Source of the DNA: a virus
DNA length: 51,474 nucleotides
IMG/VR virus record: IMGVR_UViG_3300033981_002534
Span: 1-51,474 of that record
Direction: 5' to 3' (one strand)
Of the stretch, positions 16,526 through 23,675 are shown in pieces. Under the pieces are notes generated by a model that did not search any database, had not been told where the DNA came from, and worked only from the letters and a program-made list of their open reading frames with translations. Both the position numbers and the translations under genes were made by a program. The first letter of the stretch is position 1. Every line of letters begins with the position of its first letter.

Positions 16526-17967
16526 CAAGCACCACCTTTGGCGGCCTTCTCTGCCGCAGCTCTCTCTTGAAGCTGACGCACGAGGTCGTTGGTGTTCTCA
16601 AGCACCGGCAGATCGAAGAGCTTGGCATATGCCTCAACATCGACAGGCACGCCCTTCTCGATCATTGAGATCAAAGGGTAGAGCGCACTGCTGAACAGCT
16701 TGGCCTTGTCTTCGGCGCTTGCCTCGGAGGCACGGTCACGAAACACGACCTCGCCTGCAGGAACGCCTCGGCCGAAGCGCAGCGTCACAGCAGACAGCAG
16801 CAGTCGCTCGAGAGCATCGCCGACCATTCGCTCATCGCCTGCCACGAGGGTGTTCTGCACTTGCATGCCAACATCTGCGCTCGCATAGGTTGACTGGTCA
16901 CCAGAGGCCGTGCCCACTTGGCCCACGATCGCAAACTGAATCTGGCGCTCGGTCAGCTTGTCCAGTAGGTCAAAGACGCGCTCGCCACCACTGACCGCTG
17001 ACATCACTTGCACGTCGAAGCCCGGCGGCAGAATCTGCCGAGAGTCGCCCGCGAACTCGCGCAGCATCGTCTCGAAGCTCGCCAGTGTGTTCTGGTCGAA
17101 AGCTGCCGCCACATCGTTGCTCATCTTGCCGATGACACCAGGCAGAGCCCAGACCTCAGCATAGGTCAGCAGGTCTTTGAGAGCGCCCAGTCTTAGGGTG
17201 AATGGTAAAAGCACAGCACGACCAGAGCCACACTGAGACAGCACGCGCGAAACACGAGTGTTTCGCACCTCGAGCCAGAGGGCAGGATCGAAGTCAGTCA
17301 CTGGTTGACCGGGACCGTTGTTGGCCACAGTCGCCAGTGTTAGCGTGTTGGTCTCCACATCGAATCCAAAGCGACGCTCATCGAGCGGCTCGATGCCAAT
17401 GGGGCGCGGAAGACTGTCACCTTGTCGCACTCCCCAGTGTACCCATGCCATCTCGACACCGTACCAAGACGCCATCGACAGCAACTCGACCACGGAGGCC
17501 AAGCCGCCAGTGTATCGGAACGAACCGTCAGATGACTTCTCCATGCGACGAAGATGAGACAAGACCTCTTGACAGAAGGCAGCCACCTCTTCGGCGCGGG
17601 TTGGATTCGGGTCGGCTTTGCTCGGTTCCACAATCACCTCTTTGCGGCTGAGAGCCGAGAGGCGCGTGGTGAGCAAGCCCTGTATCAAGCCGTCACGTCC
17701 GGCAATCTCCTGCAGCAATCCCATCTGGTCTTGCATGTACCCAATGTCTGCCTGACGCGTGATACCCATCAGCTTCTCGGGCGAGAGGTATGCCGAGAGA
17801 TACTGAGGATAACGAACGTAGGCGTCCTTTGGAGCAGGCTTGCGGTACGCACCAAGCATGTTCGGGACAACAGGACGTGCCACGGGGACAGGGGCTGAAG
17901 GGGCCGCTGCTTCCAGTGCTAGAACCTGATTGTCTTTGCGACCGAGGAAACGGTCATACCATGCCAT
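16525..17967 (-). CDS. Portal protein (DUF935/Mu gp29-like)
   Basis: 480 residues from the ATG at 17967 (MAWYDRFLGRK), which has GGAG eight bases upstream. An upstream in-frame extension has no ribosome site. DUF935-type features include RYPQYLSAYLSPEKL, GLLQEIAGRDGLIQGLL...RLSALSRKEV, a WYGVEMAWVHW segment and the GTASGDQSTYASADVGMQV block, which matches the conserved late region of Mu-type portals. It forms the dodecameric DNA channel at one capsid vertex. It lies directly after the terminase gene and overlaps the protease gene. Confidence 0.85.
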   Translation of the reverse strand: MAWYDRFLGRKDNQVLALEAAAPSAPVPVARPVVPNMLGAYRKPAPKDAYVRYPQYLSAYLSPEKLMGITRQADIGYMQDQMGLLQEIAGRDGLIQGLLTTRLSALSRKEVIVEPSKADPNPTRAEEVAAFCQEVLSHLRRMEKSSDGSFRYTGGLASVVELLSMASWYGVEMAWVHWGVRQGDSLPRPIGIEPLDERRFGFDVETNTLTLATVANNGPGQPVTDFDPALWLEVRNTRVSRVLSQCGSGRAVLLPFTLRLGALKDLLTYAEVWALPGVIGKMSNDVAAAFDQNTLASFETMLREFAGDSRQILPPGFDVQVMSAVSGGERVFDLLDKLTERQIQFAIVGQVGTASGDQSTYASADVGMQVQNTLVAGDERMVGDALERLLLSAVTLRFGRGVPAGEVVFRDRASEASAEDKAKLFSSALYPLISMIEKGVPVDVEAYAKLFDLPVLENTNDLVRQLQERAAAEKAAKGGA

Positions 17968-18056
17968 GTGATGTGCTCCGTGTCGCGGCTGTGCTTTCAC
18001 GACAATCGTGAGGCGTATCACACCGCAACTGCTTAGTCTTAACGTATCGCACAAAT

Positions 18057-19286
18057 TCAGCGAATAAAGCCCGACAAGTGACCGCGCTTGCTTGCCCCTG
18101 CCTGGGCGATTGCCGCTGCCCTATTCGCCAACTGTGACATCCCAACAGCACCCATCGCAGCATAGGCGCATGACAGTGCATCGACCATGTCATCATGCTT
18201 GCCGACCGGGAAGGCCAAGAGCTCGTCGTCGAAGAAGGTCGGTAGGCTTCGGAGGTGATGCACCAGACCTTGCTCGTACCTTGCCTGCAGTGGCATGAAT
18301 CGGGTGGTCTTGTCTTTGTCGGCTCGCATGCCCTTGACTGGCAGCGAGGTTGTGCGCAGCAACTCCTGCACGACGGCAGCCTGAAACTGCACCTGCTCGA
18401 TGCCAACGACGGTCGGCTTCCACCTGTTCGCCTTCTCTTTGATGACGGTCAGGATCTGGTCGAAGGTCATGCGCTCTCGATGCACATCGAGCACATACAG
18501 CTGACCACCCTCCGAGCGACCAAGCACGACCAGTGCCGTGTAGTCTGCCGTGTCCTTCTGCGAGATGGCAAGGTCGACGCCCATCGCCAAAGACAAGCCT
18601 GCGGGTATCTGGCTGACGTACCTGAGCCAAGACGACTGGATGAGTGTGCCGGCTGCCGAGACGAACTCAGCACCGTACTCTCGCCGAAACACCAGACTTG
18701 GCAGAGCTGCTTGGGCCGCGTCGATCTCTCTTGGGTCGAGGAAGGGATTGCTCACAGAGGGATAGCTCCACGACTTCCACTCTGGGTCGGTGCCTGTCTG
18801 CCCGATCTTGAACAGCTTGTGGAACCAACCATTCTCGACCTTCGGTGTGCTGATGAACATCGCCCGACCCTTGCGATCAGACAGAGCAGGGCGCAGCACT
18901 TCGAGCCACACGTCTTCGTCGATGAAGTCTGCCTCGTCCATCAGCAGCAAGTCGAGACCCTCACCTCGGAGGTTGTCTGGTCGCTCGGCAGTCTTGAACC
19001 AGAACTCGCCCGTCTTGCCGAACTTTACCGCACGGTCAGCCTCGCGAACCTCGACACCCTGCAGACCAGAGACCACGCTCTTGAGCAGTCGCCATCCGAT
19101 GCCGGACACCGAGTAGGTTGGCGCGACCCACCAGGCACGTTTGCCTGCGAGCAAGGCAGCCAAGCCCTTGACTACTGCCAGCCGAGTCTTACCCCATCGA
19201 CGACCACACACGAGCACTTGGAATCGCGTTAGGTCATCGAAGACCTCACGCTGTGCTGGGTGAAGGTAGGGCATCGTGATGCGCAT
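18057..19286 (-). CDS. terL: Terminase large subunit
   Basis: 409 residues from the ATG at 19286, which overlaps the stop of a small Zn-ribbon gene (TGATG). An upstream in-frame start would fall inside that gene. ATPase motifs are Walker A CGRRWGKTR (residues 27-35) and Walker B LLLMDEADF near residue 125, with the coupling FISTP afterwards. The RNase H-like nuclease has GVDLAISQKDTADYTA and, near the end, HDDMVDALSCAYA. It is the DNA-packaging motor and headful or cos nuclease; the packaging type cannot be told from this alone. Confidence 0.93.
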   Translation of the reverse strand: MRITMPYLHPAQREVFDDLTRFQVLVCGRRWGKTRLAVVKGLAALLAGKRAWWVAPTYSVSGIGWRLLKSVVSGLQGVEVREADRAVKFGKTGEFWFKTAERPDNLRGEGLDLLLMDEADFIDEDVWLEVLRPALSDRKGRAMFISTPKVENGWFHKLFKIGQTGTDPEWKSWSYPSVSNPFLDPREIDAAQAALPSLVFRREYGAEFVSAAGTLIQSSWLRYVSQIPAGLSLAMGVDLAISQKDTADYTALVVLGRSEGGQLYVLDVHRERMTFDQILTVIKEKANRWKPTVVGIEQVQFQAAVVQELLRTTSLPVKGMRADKDKTTRFMPLQARYEQGLVHHLRSLPTFFDDELLAFPVGKHDDMVDALSCAYAAMGAVGMSQLANRAAAIAQAGASKRGHLSGFIR

Positions 19287-19444
19287 CAGTCGCTCTTCTC
19301 GCCCGCAATGTCGACGGCACAGGTTGGGCAGCACAGCACTCGGAGTCGAAGCCCAGCTATCGATATCTGGACAATCTGAAGCACGCACCTCGGAAGGTCA
19401 CGAGCATGTGGGCAGACAGTGTGTTTCATGTATTCGTCACTCAT
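19286..19444 (-). CDS. 52-aa Cys-rich protein between terminase subunits
   Basis: 52 residues. The ATG at 19444 overlaps the small-terminase stop by 8 bases, and its stop overlaps the large-terminase ATG. The sequence holds CPHA...PRC near residues 11-20 and CCPTC near residues 41-45, a likely zinc-binding set. Tight coupling on both sides and conserved Cys pairs argue that it is real. The role is unknown. A cofactor of the packaging motor is possible from location only. Confidence 0.65.
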   Translation of the reverse strand: MSDEYMKHTVCPHARDLPRCVLQIVQISIAGLRLRVLCCPTCAVDIAGEKSD

Positions 19445-19838
19445 CTTTCTTCGGTGCTTCCTCTGGCCAAGTCAGGACAATCTTTGGCTCGCCCTGCAGT
19501 GCGACTTGCTGCACTTGATTGATACGCCAGTCGGGCATCTTGCGCTCGATGAACCACGCTGCCCACCTCGGGTCGTCGGAGTGCGTGATCTTGTTGAGCT
19601 GCATGCGCACCTGCTCGAGCTCAGCCTCCTCTTGCTTGGCGATGAGCTCTGGGTCTTTGGCTTGCCATTCATACCAGGTGTCTCGGTGAATGCCGGCAGC
19701 TTTGCATGCGAACGCCACAAAGTGGCCCTCTCGGAGCAGCTGCAGAATCAGCTTGATGCGCTTCTGCTTTAAGTCTTCCTTGGCCAGCGTTCGAGACAAC
19801 GTCGTCGATGGCTTTGCTCTTGTTCGTTTAGCTGCCAT
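19437..19838 (-). CDS. terS: Terminase small subunit-like protein
   Basis: 133 residues from the ATG at 19838 (MAAKRTRAK), overlapping the stop of the preceding gene as TGATG. Residues 24-60 form a helix-turn-helix: LILQLLREGHFVAFACKAAGIHRDTWYEWQAKDP, with the AGIHRDTWYEW recognition helix typical of small terminases and phBC6A51-like HTH proteins. A charged helix (EEAELEQVRMQLNKI) and a C-terminal tail follow. It recognises phage DNA to start packaging and is paired with the large subunit downstream. Confidence 0.75.
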   Translation of the reverse strand: MAAKRTRAKPSTTLSRTLAKEDLKQKRIKLILQLLREGHFVAFACKAAGIHRDTWYEWQAKDPELIAKQEEAELEQVRMQLNKITHSDDPRWAAWFIERKMPDWRINQVQQVALQGEPKIVLTWPEEAPKKDE

Positions 19839-20008
19839 CACTCACCTCTCTTGTCTCGAGCCTGCTGCGCAATCTTGGTCAGCCACTCGATCTGCTTCAC
19901 TTGGTTCTCGCGACGGATCGCTTCTTCGCGGGTCTTGTACGGACCACCAAGAGAGCGGCTGCCGTCTTGGGTCATGAGGTAAAAGCCCTCTGGCTTCTTG
20001 ACTATCAT
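19838..20008 (-). CDS. 56-aa conserved small phage protein
   Basis: 56 residues from the ATG at 20008, which overlaps the previous stop (ATGA). The pattern is GFYLMTQDGSRSLGGPYKTREEA, then a basic helix ending ARDKRGE. The FYL...DGSR.LG.Y.TREEAI layout resembles small phage proteins related to the DUF-like "G.Y.t.eeA..r" modules. Its place between MazG-like and small-terminase genes suggests late early-phase expression. The function is unknown. Confidence 0.6.
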   Translation of the reverse strand: MIVKKPEGFYLMTQDGSRSLGGPYKTREEAIRRENQVKQIEWLTKIAQQARDKRGE

Positions 20009-20577
20009 GGCCGCACCTCGCCATTGAACATCTCGAGGAACAAGTCGACCTCGTCCATGCAGAGCTTCTTGGCTGCTTCTTTGATGGCAATGGTTGACAG
20101 CTGCTCTCGGAGCTGAGTGCTGTTCCATGGAATGACGACCGGCGTGCCGCCATTCAGCGACATGAATGTGTAAGCCCCAGACTCTGGGTTGACAACTATG
20201 AAGCCACGCCTTGAGAGCCCATCGACGATCTGCTCGTGACTAACTCGGAAGGCTGCATCAGACCGAAGAGTGCGTGTTGTGATGGCGACCTCTTTGAGCA
20301 GCAGTTGCTCGGAGAGGTGTTGTCTTAGATATGCAGCCAAGTCCAGAACTTCCTCGTACGCATCCCACAGAGGGTCGCGACCGTTGAACATTCTCAGCCT
20401 AGTGCCGTAGGTCTCGACACCTTTGGCTTCTCGATCTTGAAGATCAGACCGAATCGCATCGAAGATGTTGACCTCGATGTCGTACCTCTTCGTTGGTTCT
20501 ACAGGGTCAGTCACCGATGGCAGAGCCAAGTCAGTGCATGGGTTGTTACAGTTATTCGTCTGGCCATGATCGCTCAT
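20005..20577 (-). CDS. MazG-like/phage NTP pyrophosphohydrolase-related protein
   Basis: 190 residues. The N-terminal 95 residues contain YG.RL..FNGRDPLWDAYEEVLDLAAYLRQ, the conserved phage segment (RxxKGxxxYGxxL...GRDxLxDxxEExLDxxxYLRQ) related to MazG-type all-alpha NTP pyrophosphohydrolases. The C-terminal 90 residues (VSHEQIVDGLSRRGFIVVNP) are a different, unassigned module. The start overlaps the end of the 82-residue MazG-like gene by 26 bases. It may house-clean nucleotides or lower alarmones during infection. Confidence 0.6.
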   Translation of the reverse strand: MSDHGQTNNCNNPCTDLALPSVTDPVEPTKRYDIEVNIFDAIRSDLQDREAKGVETYGTRLRMFNGRDPLWDAYEEVLDLAAYLRQHLSEQLLLKEVAITTRTLRSDAAFRVSHEQIVDGLSRRGFIVVNPESGAYTFMSLNGGTPVVIPWNSTQLREQLSTIAIKEAAKKLCMDEVDLFLEMFNGEVRP

Positions 20578-20800
20578 ACTCTCTGCATCCTTCCGTGGCC
20601 ATCCTCATGGCCATCGCTGCCACCTGTACACACTCGAGGTAGATCGCCTCCCTGCTCTCATCCTGCAGAGCCTTGGCTACCTCACCGACTTCTTCGACCA
20701 AGACTGCCATCGTCGGCCGATCTGGGAACTTGACCCGTGCCATCTCGAGCTCGGCAACGAGTGCATTTAGAAAGCCACTATCTCTTGCATCCACCGGCAT
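20552..20800 (-). CDS. MazG-like NTP pyrophosphohydrolase
   Basis: 82 residues. The motif LVEEVGEVAKALQDE with a later YLECVQVAAMAMRM helix is the core of the MazG-like fold: EExxE then ExxD-like, here with E in place of D in the second pair (LECVQ). The start is supported by AGAGGAC just upstream. The protein is short (single domain), like other phage MazG proteins. It neighbours a second MazG-related gene, giving an adjacent pair. Confidence 0.7.
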   Translation of the reverse strand: MPVDARDSGFLNALVAELEMARVKFPDRPTMAVLVEEVGEVAKALQDESREAIYLECVQVAAMAMRMATEGCREYERSWPDE

Positions 20801-20859
20801 TGTCCTCTATCATGGTTGTGCTCGGCCTGACGAACTGAGCGGACATACTCCCACGGTGG

Positions 20860-20907
20860 ACAAGGGCGACCAGTGTCATCTCCTCACTGAGTCGCCCTTG
20901 TTTTTTC
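20860..20907 (+). terminator. Strong intrinsic terminator, plus strand
   Basis: An 11-bp perfect stem (ACAAGGGCGAC/GTCGCCCTTGT at 20860-20870 and 20891-20901) has an inner 5-bp CAGTG/CACTG extension. A run of six T follows at 20901-20906. The T-run lies on the plus strand although all neighbouring genes are on the minus strand, so it would stop antisense transcripts. On the minus strand it is a long hairpin without U-tail, between ssb and the MazG-like gene. The remainder of 20801-20976 shows no convincing gene. Confidence 0.8.
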
Positions 20908-20976
20908 TACCGAACCCACATCACCAGCGTCAGCCCACCAACAAGCATCAGCATGGTGAGTACGCCCCACAGTGCC

Positions 20977-21402
20977 TCAGAACGGCATACCGTCAGGAAG
21001 AGATCCAGGCCGCGAGCCTCTCGCTGCCGGCCGAGCTTGCGGGCGCGCATTGTCAACACCAGGTGACTGCTCTCCACCACGCTCACCTCGCTCGAGGAAA
21101 GTGACAGTGTCGGCCTTGATCTCGGTGACGTACTTGGTCTGGCCGCCCTGCTCGAAGCTGCGGCTCTGGATTCGCCCGACGACATGAACGAGCTGTCCTT
21201 TGCGAAGGTTGCTGCATGCCTTGGCGAGTGTGCCCCAGACGACGATGCGGTGCCACTCGGTGCGCTCTTGTATGTTTCCATCCCGGTCTTTCCATTTCTC
21301 TGAGGTGGCCATGTTGAAGTTGGCGACGTCCTGCCCGCCCTGTGTGCTGCTTGCCTCGACATCCGCGCCAAGTCTACCGATGAGTGTGCATTGATTGTAC
21401 AT
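20977..21402 (-). CDS. ssb: Single-stranded DNA-binding protein
   Basis: 141 residues. A classic OB-fold SSB: MYNQCTLIGRLGADVE at the start, VANFNMATSEKW, ERTEWHRIVVWGTLAKAC, LRKGQLVHVVGRIQSR, then TEIKADTVTFLERGE. The C-terminus is a flexible Pro/Arg/Ser tail ending DGMPF, close to the acidic tip (DDDIPF) through which bacterial SSBs recruit partners. An AGGAG site precedes the ATG. It should coat replication and recombination intermediates, and pairs functionally with the primase-helicase and the RecT-like protein. Confidence 0.92.
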   Translation of the reverse strand: MYNQCTLIGRLGADVEASSTQGGQDVANFNMATSEKWKDRDGNIQERTEWHRIVVWGTLAKACSNLRKGQLVHVVGRIQSRSFEQGGQTKYVTEIKADTVTFLERGERGGEQSPGVDNARPQARPAARGSRPGSLPDGMPF

Positions 21403-21443
21403 GTGTTCTCCTGCGGCAGGAAGGGCCGCCGCTGCCCATTGCT

Positions 21444-22082
21444 CTAGACTCTGTTCAGTACATCAACCCAAGGTGCGAGCCAGTACCCCTTGACGATTCG
21501 ATCTTCTCCAGTCGCCCAGTACGCCAGAAAGATCTCGTGATACCCCTCAGGCACCAGTGTGGTGTCGCCAGTCGAGCACTCGTGCACCGTTGTTCGAATC
21601 GGCCTTATTGGGCCTCGCTCCTTCATGTTCAAGACTTCACGCACGACTTCCTCTGACAGCGTGCAAGGCACCAGTGCTTTATAGGTCAGATCGCGCCGAA
21701 GCACTGCCTTCGATACTTCCGCAACCCACTCGGAGGCTGGCTTCGCAGGCCCATGCTCGATGACTGAGATGAAGCTGTAAGTCGCCTGGTCGTGCGGCAT
21801 CGTGTCGTTGCTCCAGACTCTCGTTCGCCACACCCTCACTGTCGCGTACTCTCTGGGATGCTCTGGCATCTGCAACCGACTGATGGGCAGACTGCCTTGC
21901 CACTGATGCCACATCTCATCGTACTTCTGCCATGGCTTCTCTGGTGTGACCCATCGTGCTCTTGCTTGGGCCAAGACATCATCGAGCAGCTCGGCCGGCA
22001 CTGGCAAGCAGACATGCTCGGTGAAGCCAGTCTTGTCTGTCATCGCGAGCCCATGCAAGATGTCGTTGATGTGCGCAATCAT
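21444..22082 (-). CDS. Hypothetical protein, 212 aa
   Basis: 212 residues, family not recognised. It is soluble and rich in Trp, Pro and charged residues (KPWQKYDEMWHQWQGSLP), with no membrane segment. The start ATG overlaps the upstream stop (ATGA). It lies between ssb and the LWGGD-family gene in the minus-strand replication block, so a role in DNA metabolism is possible. That is only guilt by association. Confidence 0.6.
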   Translation of the reverse strand: MIAHINDILHGLAMTDKTGFTEHVCLPVPAELLDDVLAQARARWVTPEKPWQKYDEMWHQWQGSLPISRLQMPEHPREYATVRVWRTRVWSNDTMPHDQATYSFISVIEHGPAKPASEWVAEVSKAVLRRDLTYKALVPCTLSEEVVREVLNMKERGPIRPIRTTVHECSTGDTTLVPEGYHEIFLAYWATGEDRIVKGYWLAPWVDVLNRV

Positions 22083-22501
22083 CTCGGCACAATGCTCCCT
22101 TCTTTGTCAAGCATGCCTGCCTTCCGCAGTTCGGAGAGCGCCCATGTTCTGCCAGAGTCTCCGCCCCAGAGCTTCCAAGCAATGAGCCCTGCGCTCGGGT
22201 ACCCAGGCTCTCCAGGCTTGCTGCCCTCGCCCTGCAGGTCGACCTCGTGCCGGTCAAAGTAGGCTTTCATGCGCTTCAGTGTCAGGTAGGATACTGCCCG
22301 CCCCCCACTAAGGTCACGAGCTCTGGCGACTCCGACCATCGTGCCGCCTCGCTTGTGCTTCAGTCGCCACTCGAGACCAAGAGCTGCCTCTTCCTGCACG
22401 CCCTTCGGCGGCTTGACTGTGTCAGTAACTGCCAGAAACTGCGCGACAGCCTCGACTTCTGCAATGATATCAATCTGTTTGTCCTGTCGTCTTTTGCTCA
22501 T
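22079..22501 (-). CDS. Conserved phage LWGGD-motif protein
   Basis: 140 residues. It carries the block VQEEAALGLEWRLKHKRGGT, GVARARDLSGGRAVSYLTLKRMKAYFDRHEVD and AWKLWGGDSGRTWA. This pattern (A..GL..R, GG, RA.dL..G, RM..YF.RHE, AW.LWGGD) is one I associate with a widespread phage domain often found alone or fused to head-morphogenesis proteins. The exact biochemical role is not established to my knowledge. It overlaps the next gene and the previous one by ATGA. Confidence 0.65.
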   Translation of the reverse strand: MSKRRQDKQIDIIAEVEAVAQFLAVTDTVKPPKGVQEEAALGLEWRLKHKRGGTMVGVARARDLSGGRAVSYLTLKRMKAYFDRHEVDLQGEGSKPGEPGYPSAGLIAWKLWGGDSGRTWALSELRKAGMLDKEGSIVPR

Positions 22502-22881
22502 GGTGCCTCTTCAAAGAATATGTCGGAACAGTCGCTGGTAGGGTCGAAGACTTCGTCGGTGTAGAGCTTGGTCACCAAGACCTCGAGGGCGCTGTCCACC
22601 GGGCGCACGTTCAGGTTGCCTTCGCCATAGACCTTGAGCGGCAGTGCCCATGCAAAAGTCTCGTAGAGGGTCTGGGCGAGCTTGCCGAAGACGACGCAGG
22701 GAATGTCCATGCTCGTGCTCTTGGTGGTGCCATCTCGTTTGTAGAGGGTCTTGCGAGTGGTCGTCAAGGTGAACTGCAGAGCGGTGCGCTGGACGTGCTC
22801 GGCGTCTGGGTGGTAGCTGACGATCTTGGTGATGGTACCTCGCAGCGTCACGCGTGCGAATTCAGGTGTCGATGTGATCAT
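22498..22881 (-). CDS. OB-fold ssDNA-binding-like protein
   Basis: 127 residues from the ATG at 22881 (MITSTPEF), with GAGAGGAT upstream. It reads as a second SSB-like OB fold: VTLRGTITKIVSY, RTALQFTLTTTRKTL, SMDIPCVVFGKLAQ, LPLKVYGEGNL, then an acidic end (SDIFFEEAP). An acidic tip is a hallmark of SSB-like proteins. It is the first gene downstream of a promoter with a bulged-hairpin leader (22895-22950). It may serve the origin or transcription-coupled DNA rather than general coating. Confidence 0.65.
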   Translation of the reverse strand: MITSTPEFARVTLRGTITKIVSYHPDAEHVQRTALQFTLTTTRKTLYKRDGTTKSTSMDIPCVVFGKLAQTLYETFAWALPLKVYGEGNLNVRPVDSALEVLVTKLYTDEVFDPTSDCSDIFFEEAP

Positions 22882-22894
22882 GATATCCTCTCTC

Positions 22895-22950
22895 GGCGGC
22901 ATCACTGCCGACCATGCCTTGACTGTACCTTAGTCGACCAGCAATTGCAA
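22895..22950 (-). promoter_or_regulatory. Promoter plus bulged-hairpin leader (site 4)
   Basis: On the minus strand: -35 TTGCAA (22950-22945), 17-bp spacer, -10 TACAGT (22927-22922). CATGG starts exactly 11 bases after the first base of the -10. Then comes a hairpin GG(T)CGGCA-GTGA-TGCCGCC (22913-22895) with a single bulged T, followed by CGAGAGAGGAT and the ATG at 22881. The -35 overlaps the end of the upstream gene. The same layout recurs at three other promoters with different stem sequences. Confidence 0.7.
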
Positions 22951-23406
22951 GGCTCTGACGAAGGCCAATCGCTCGTTCTTGTTGATGCTTCCCTCGAGGA
23001 TGATTGCCTGTTTCTCGGCGACCGCAAAGGCTTCCTCTTCGGTGAGCTCTTCGACCTTGCCTCGTGCCATGGCAGCAACGCACTCTTTGAGGGCATCGAC
23101 TTGCTTGGTGAGCTTCTCGGTGACTTGGTCTTGGGTGTAGGTTCGACTTGCGAGCAGGCTATCGAGCACATCGGTCGCATGCCAGAAGCGAGCGGCTGAC
23201 CGAGGGTAGAGCTCCTCGCAGGTAAGCACCGGCTGCTGATGCCCAAAGAGCTCTTGGCATCGAGCATAGACTGGCTTGAGTGCATCATTGCATCGAACGC
23301 AGTCGGCGAGCAGCTGCTCGTCAGAGGCACGGCTTGGCTCTGAGACGCTGACCACCAAAGGCTGCGATGCTGTTTTATTCGGTCGAGTTTTGAAAAGTTT
23401 TGACAT
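22930..23406 (-). CDS. Unknown 158-aa protein beside the origin
   Basis: 158 residues from the ATG at 23406, with GGAGAG six bases upstream. An upstream in-frame extension would translate the dinucleotide tract and repeats of the probable origin and is rejected. No family match is apparent. The middle holds VRCNDALKPVYARCQELFGH, and the C-terminal half is helical and charged (TEEEAFAVAEKQAIILEGSINKNERLAFVRALQLLVD). As the first gene next to the iteron-like repeats it is a candidate origin accessory or partner protein, by position only. Confidence 0.6.
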   Translation of the reverse strand: MSKLFKTRPNKTASQPLVVSVSEPSRASDEQLLADCVRCNDALKPVYARCQELFGHQQPVLTCEELYPRSAARFWHATDVLDSLLASRTYTQDQVTEKLTKQVDALKECVAAMARGKVEELTEEEAFAVAEKQAIILEGSINKNERLAFVRALQLLVD

Positions 23407-23423
23407 GTCATGCTCTCCAAAGT

Positions 23424-23505
23424 GTGACGGGTTGGTGATGGTTCGTGACGGGTTCGATATCAGCAACGCCTTGATATCATTGGCATGTGACGGGGTGACG
23501 GGTTC
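23424..23505 (+). repeat. Left iteron-like array, five plus-strand copies
   Basis: Copies: GTGACGGGTT at 23424-23433 and 23445-23454, degenerate GTGATGGTT at 23435-23443, GTGACGGG at 23487-23494 and GTGACGGGTT at 23495-23504. The first two are joined as TGTGACGGGTTGGTGA, which reappears inverted at the far right arm. All point toward the central tract. Confidence 0.85.
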
Positions 23506-23528
23506 AGGGCCTACCTCCTTTTCTATAG

Positions 23529-23562
23529 CATGTGTGCGTGTGCGCGTGTGTGCGCGCATGCG
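23529..23562. repeat. 34-bp alternating pyrimidine-purine (Z-DNA-prone) tract
   Basis: From 23529 to 23562 every step is pyrimidine-purine (CA, TG and CG dinucleotides only), 17 in a row. This is a classical sequence able to adopt left-handed Z-DNA or to melt. It sits centrally between the two arms and is flanked by TATAG. Confidence 0.9.
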
Positions 23563-23582
23563 TTATAGAGTTTGGAGACAAA

Positions 23583-23675
23583 AACCCGTCACCTTGACAC
23601 AGCCTAGCAAATCCAATGGGTTGCGCTGTCACGTCCCGTCACCAGACGTCACCAACCCGTCACACATCCTGTCAC
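23583..23675 (-). repeat. Right iteron-like array, six minus-strand copies
   Basis: As read on the plus strand: AACCCGTCAC at 23583-23592 and 23654-23663, CTGTCAC at 23626-23632, GTCCCGTCAC at 23633-23642, CAGACGTCAC at 23643-23652 and ATCCTGTCAC at 23666-23675. All face the centre, opposite to the left arm. The last copy overlaps the stop codon of the primase-helicase gene. Confidence 0.85.

Larger units (their letters stand above)
23407..23675. other. Probable replication origin
   Basis: This 265-base gap carries no convincing gene. It holds two arrays of GTGACGGGTT-type repeats facing each other (left on plus, right on minus). Between them lie a Z-DNA-prone tract and TATA-like islands (TATAG on both sides). 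The SF3 primase-helicase gene ends in the right array. P4-type primase-helicases bind iterons near their own gene, so an origin opened by this protein is the leading reading. No DnaA box was seen. Experimental proof is absent. Confidence 0.65.

Noticed and set aside
20907-20976. Tiny hydrophobic peptide frame after ssb (MLMLVGGLTLVMWVR)
   Set aside because: It is only 15 residues with no clear ribosome site; it may be chance.
21403-21443. Fifth bulged-hairpin leader upstream of ssb
   Set aside because: There is a GC-rich hairpin before AGGAGAACACATG, but no convincing -10/-35 at the right spacing, no CATGG and no bulged T.
23407-23559. N-terminal extension of the 158-aa gene across the origin region
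   Set aside because: It would translate the alternating dinucleotide tract and the iteron-like repeats; the internal ATG at 23406 has a proper ribosome site.
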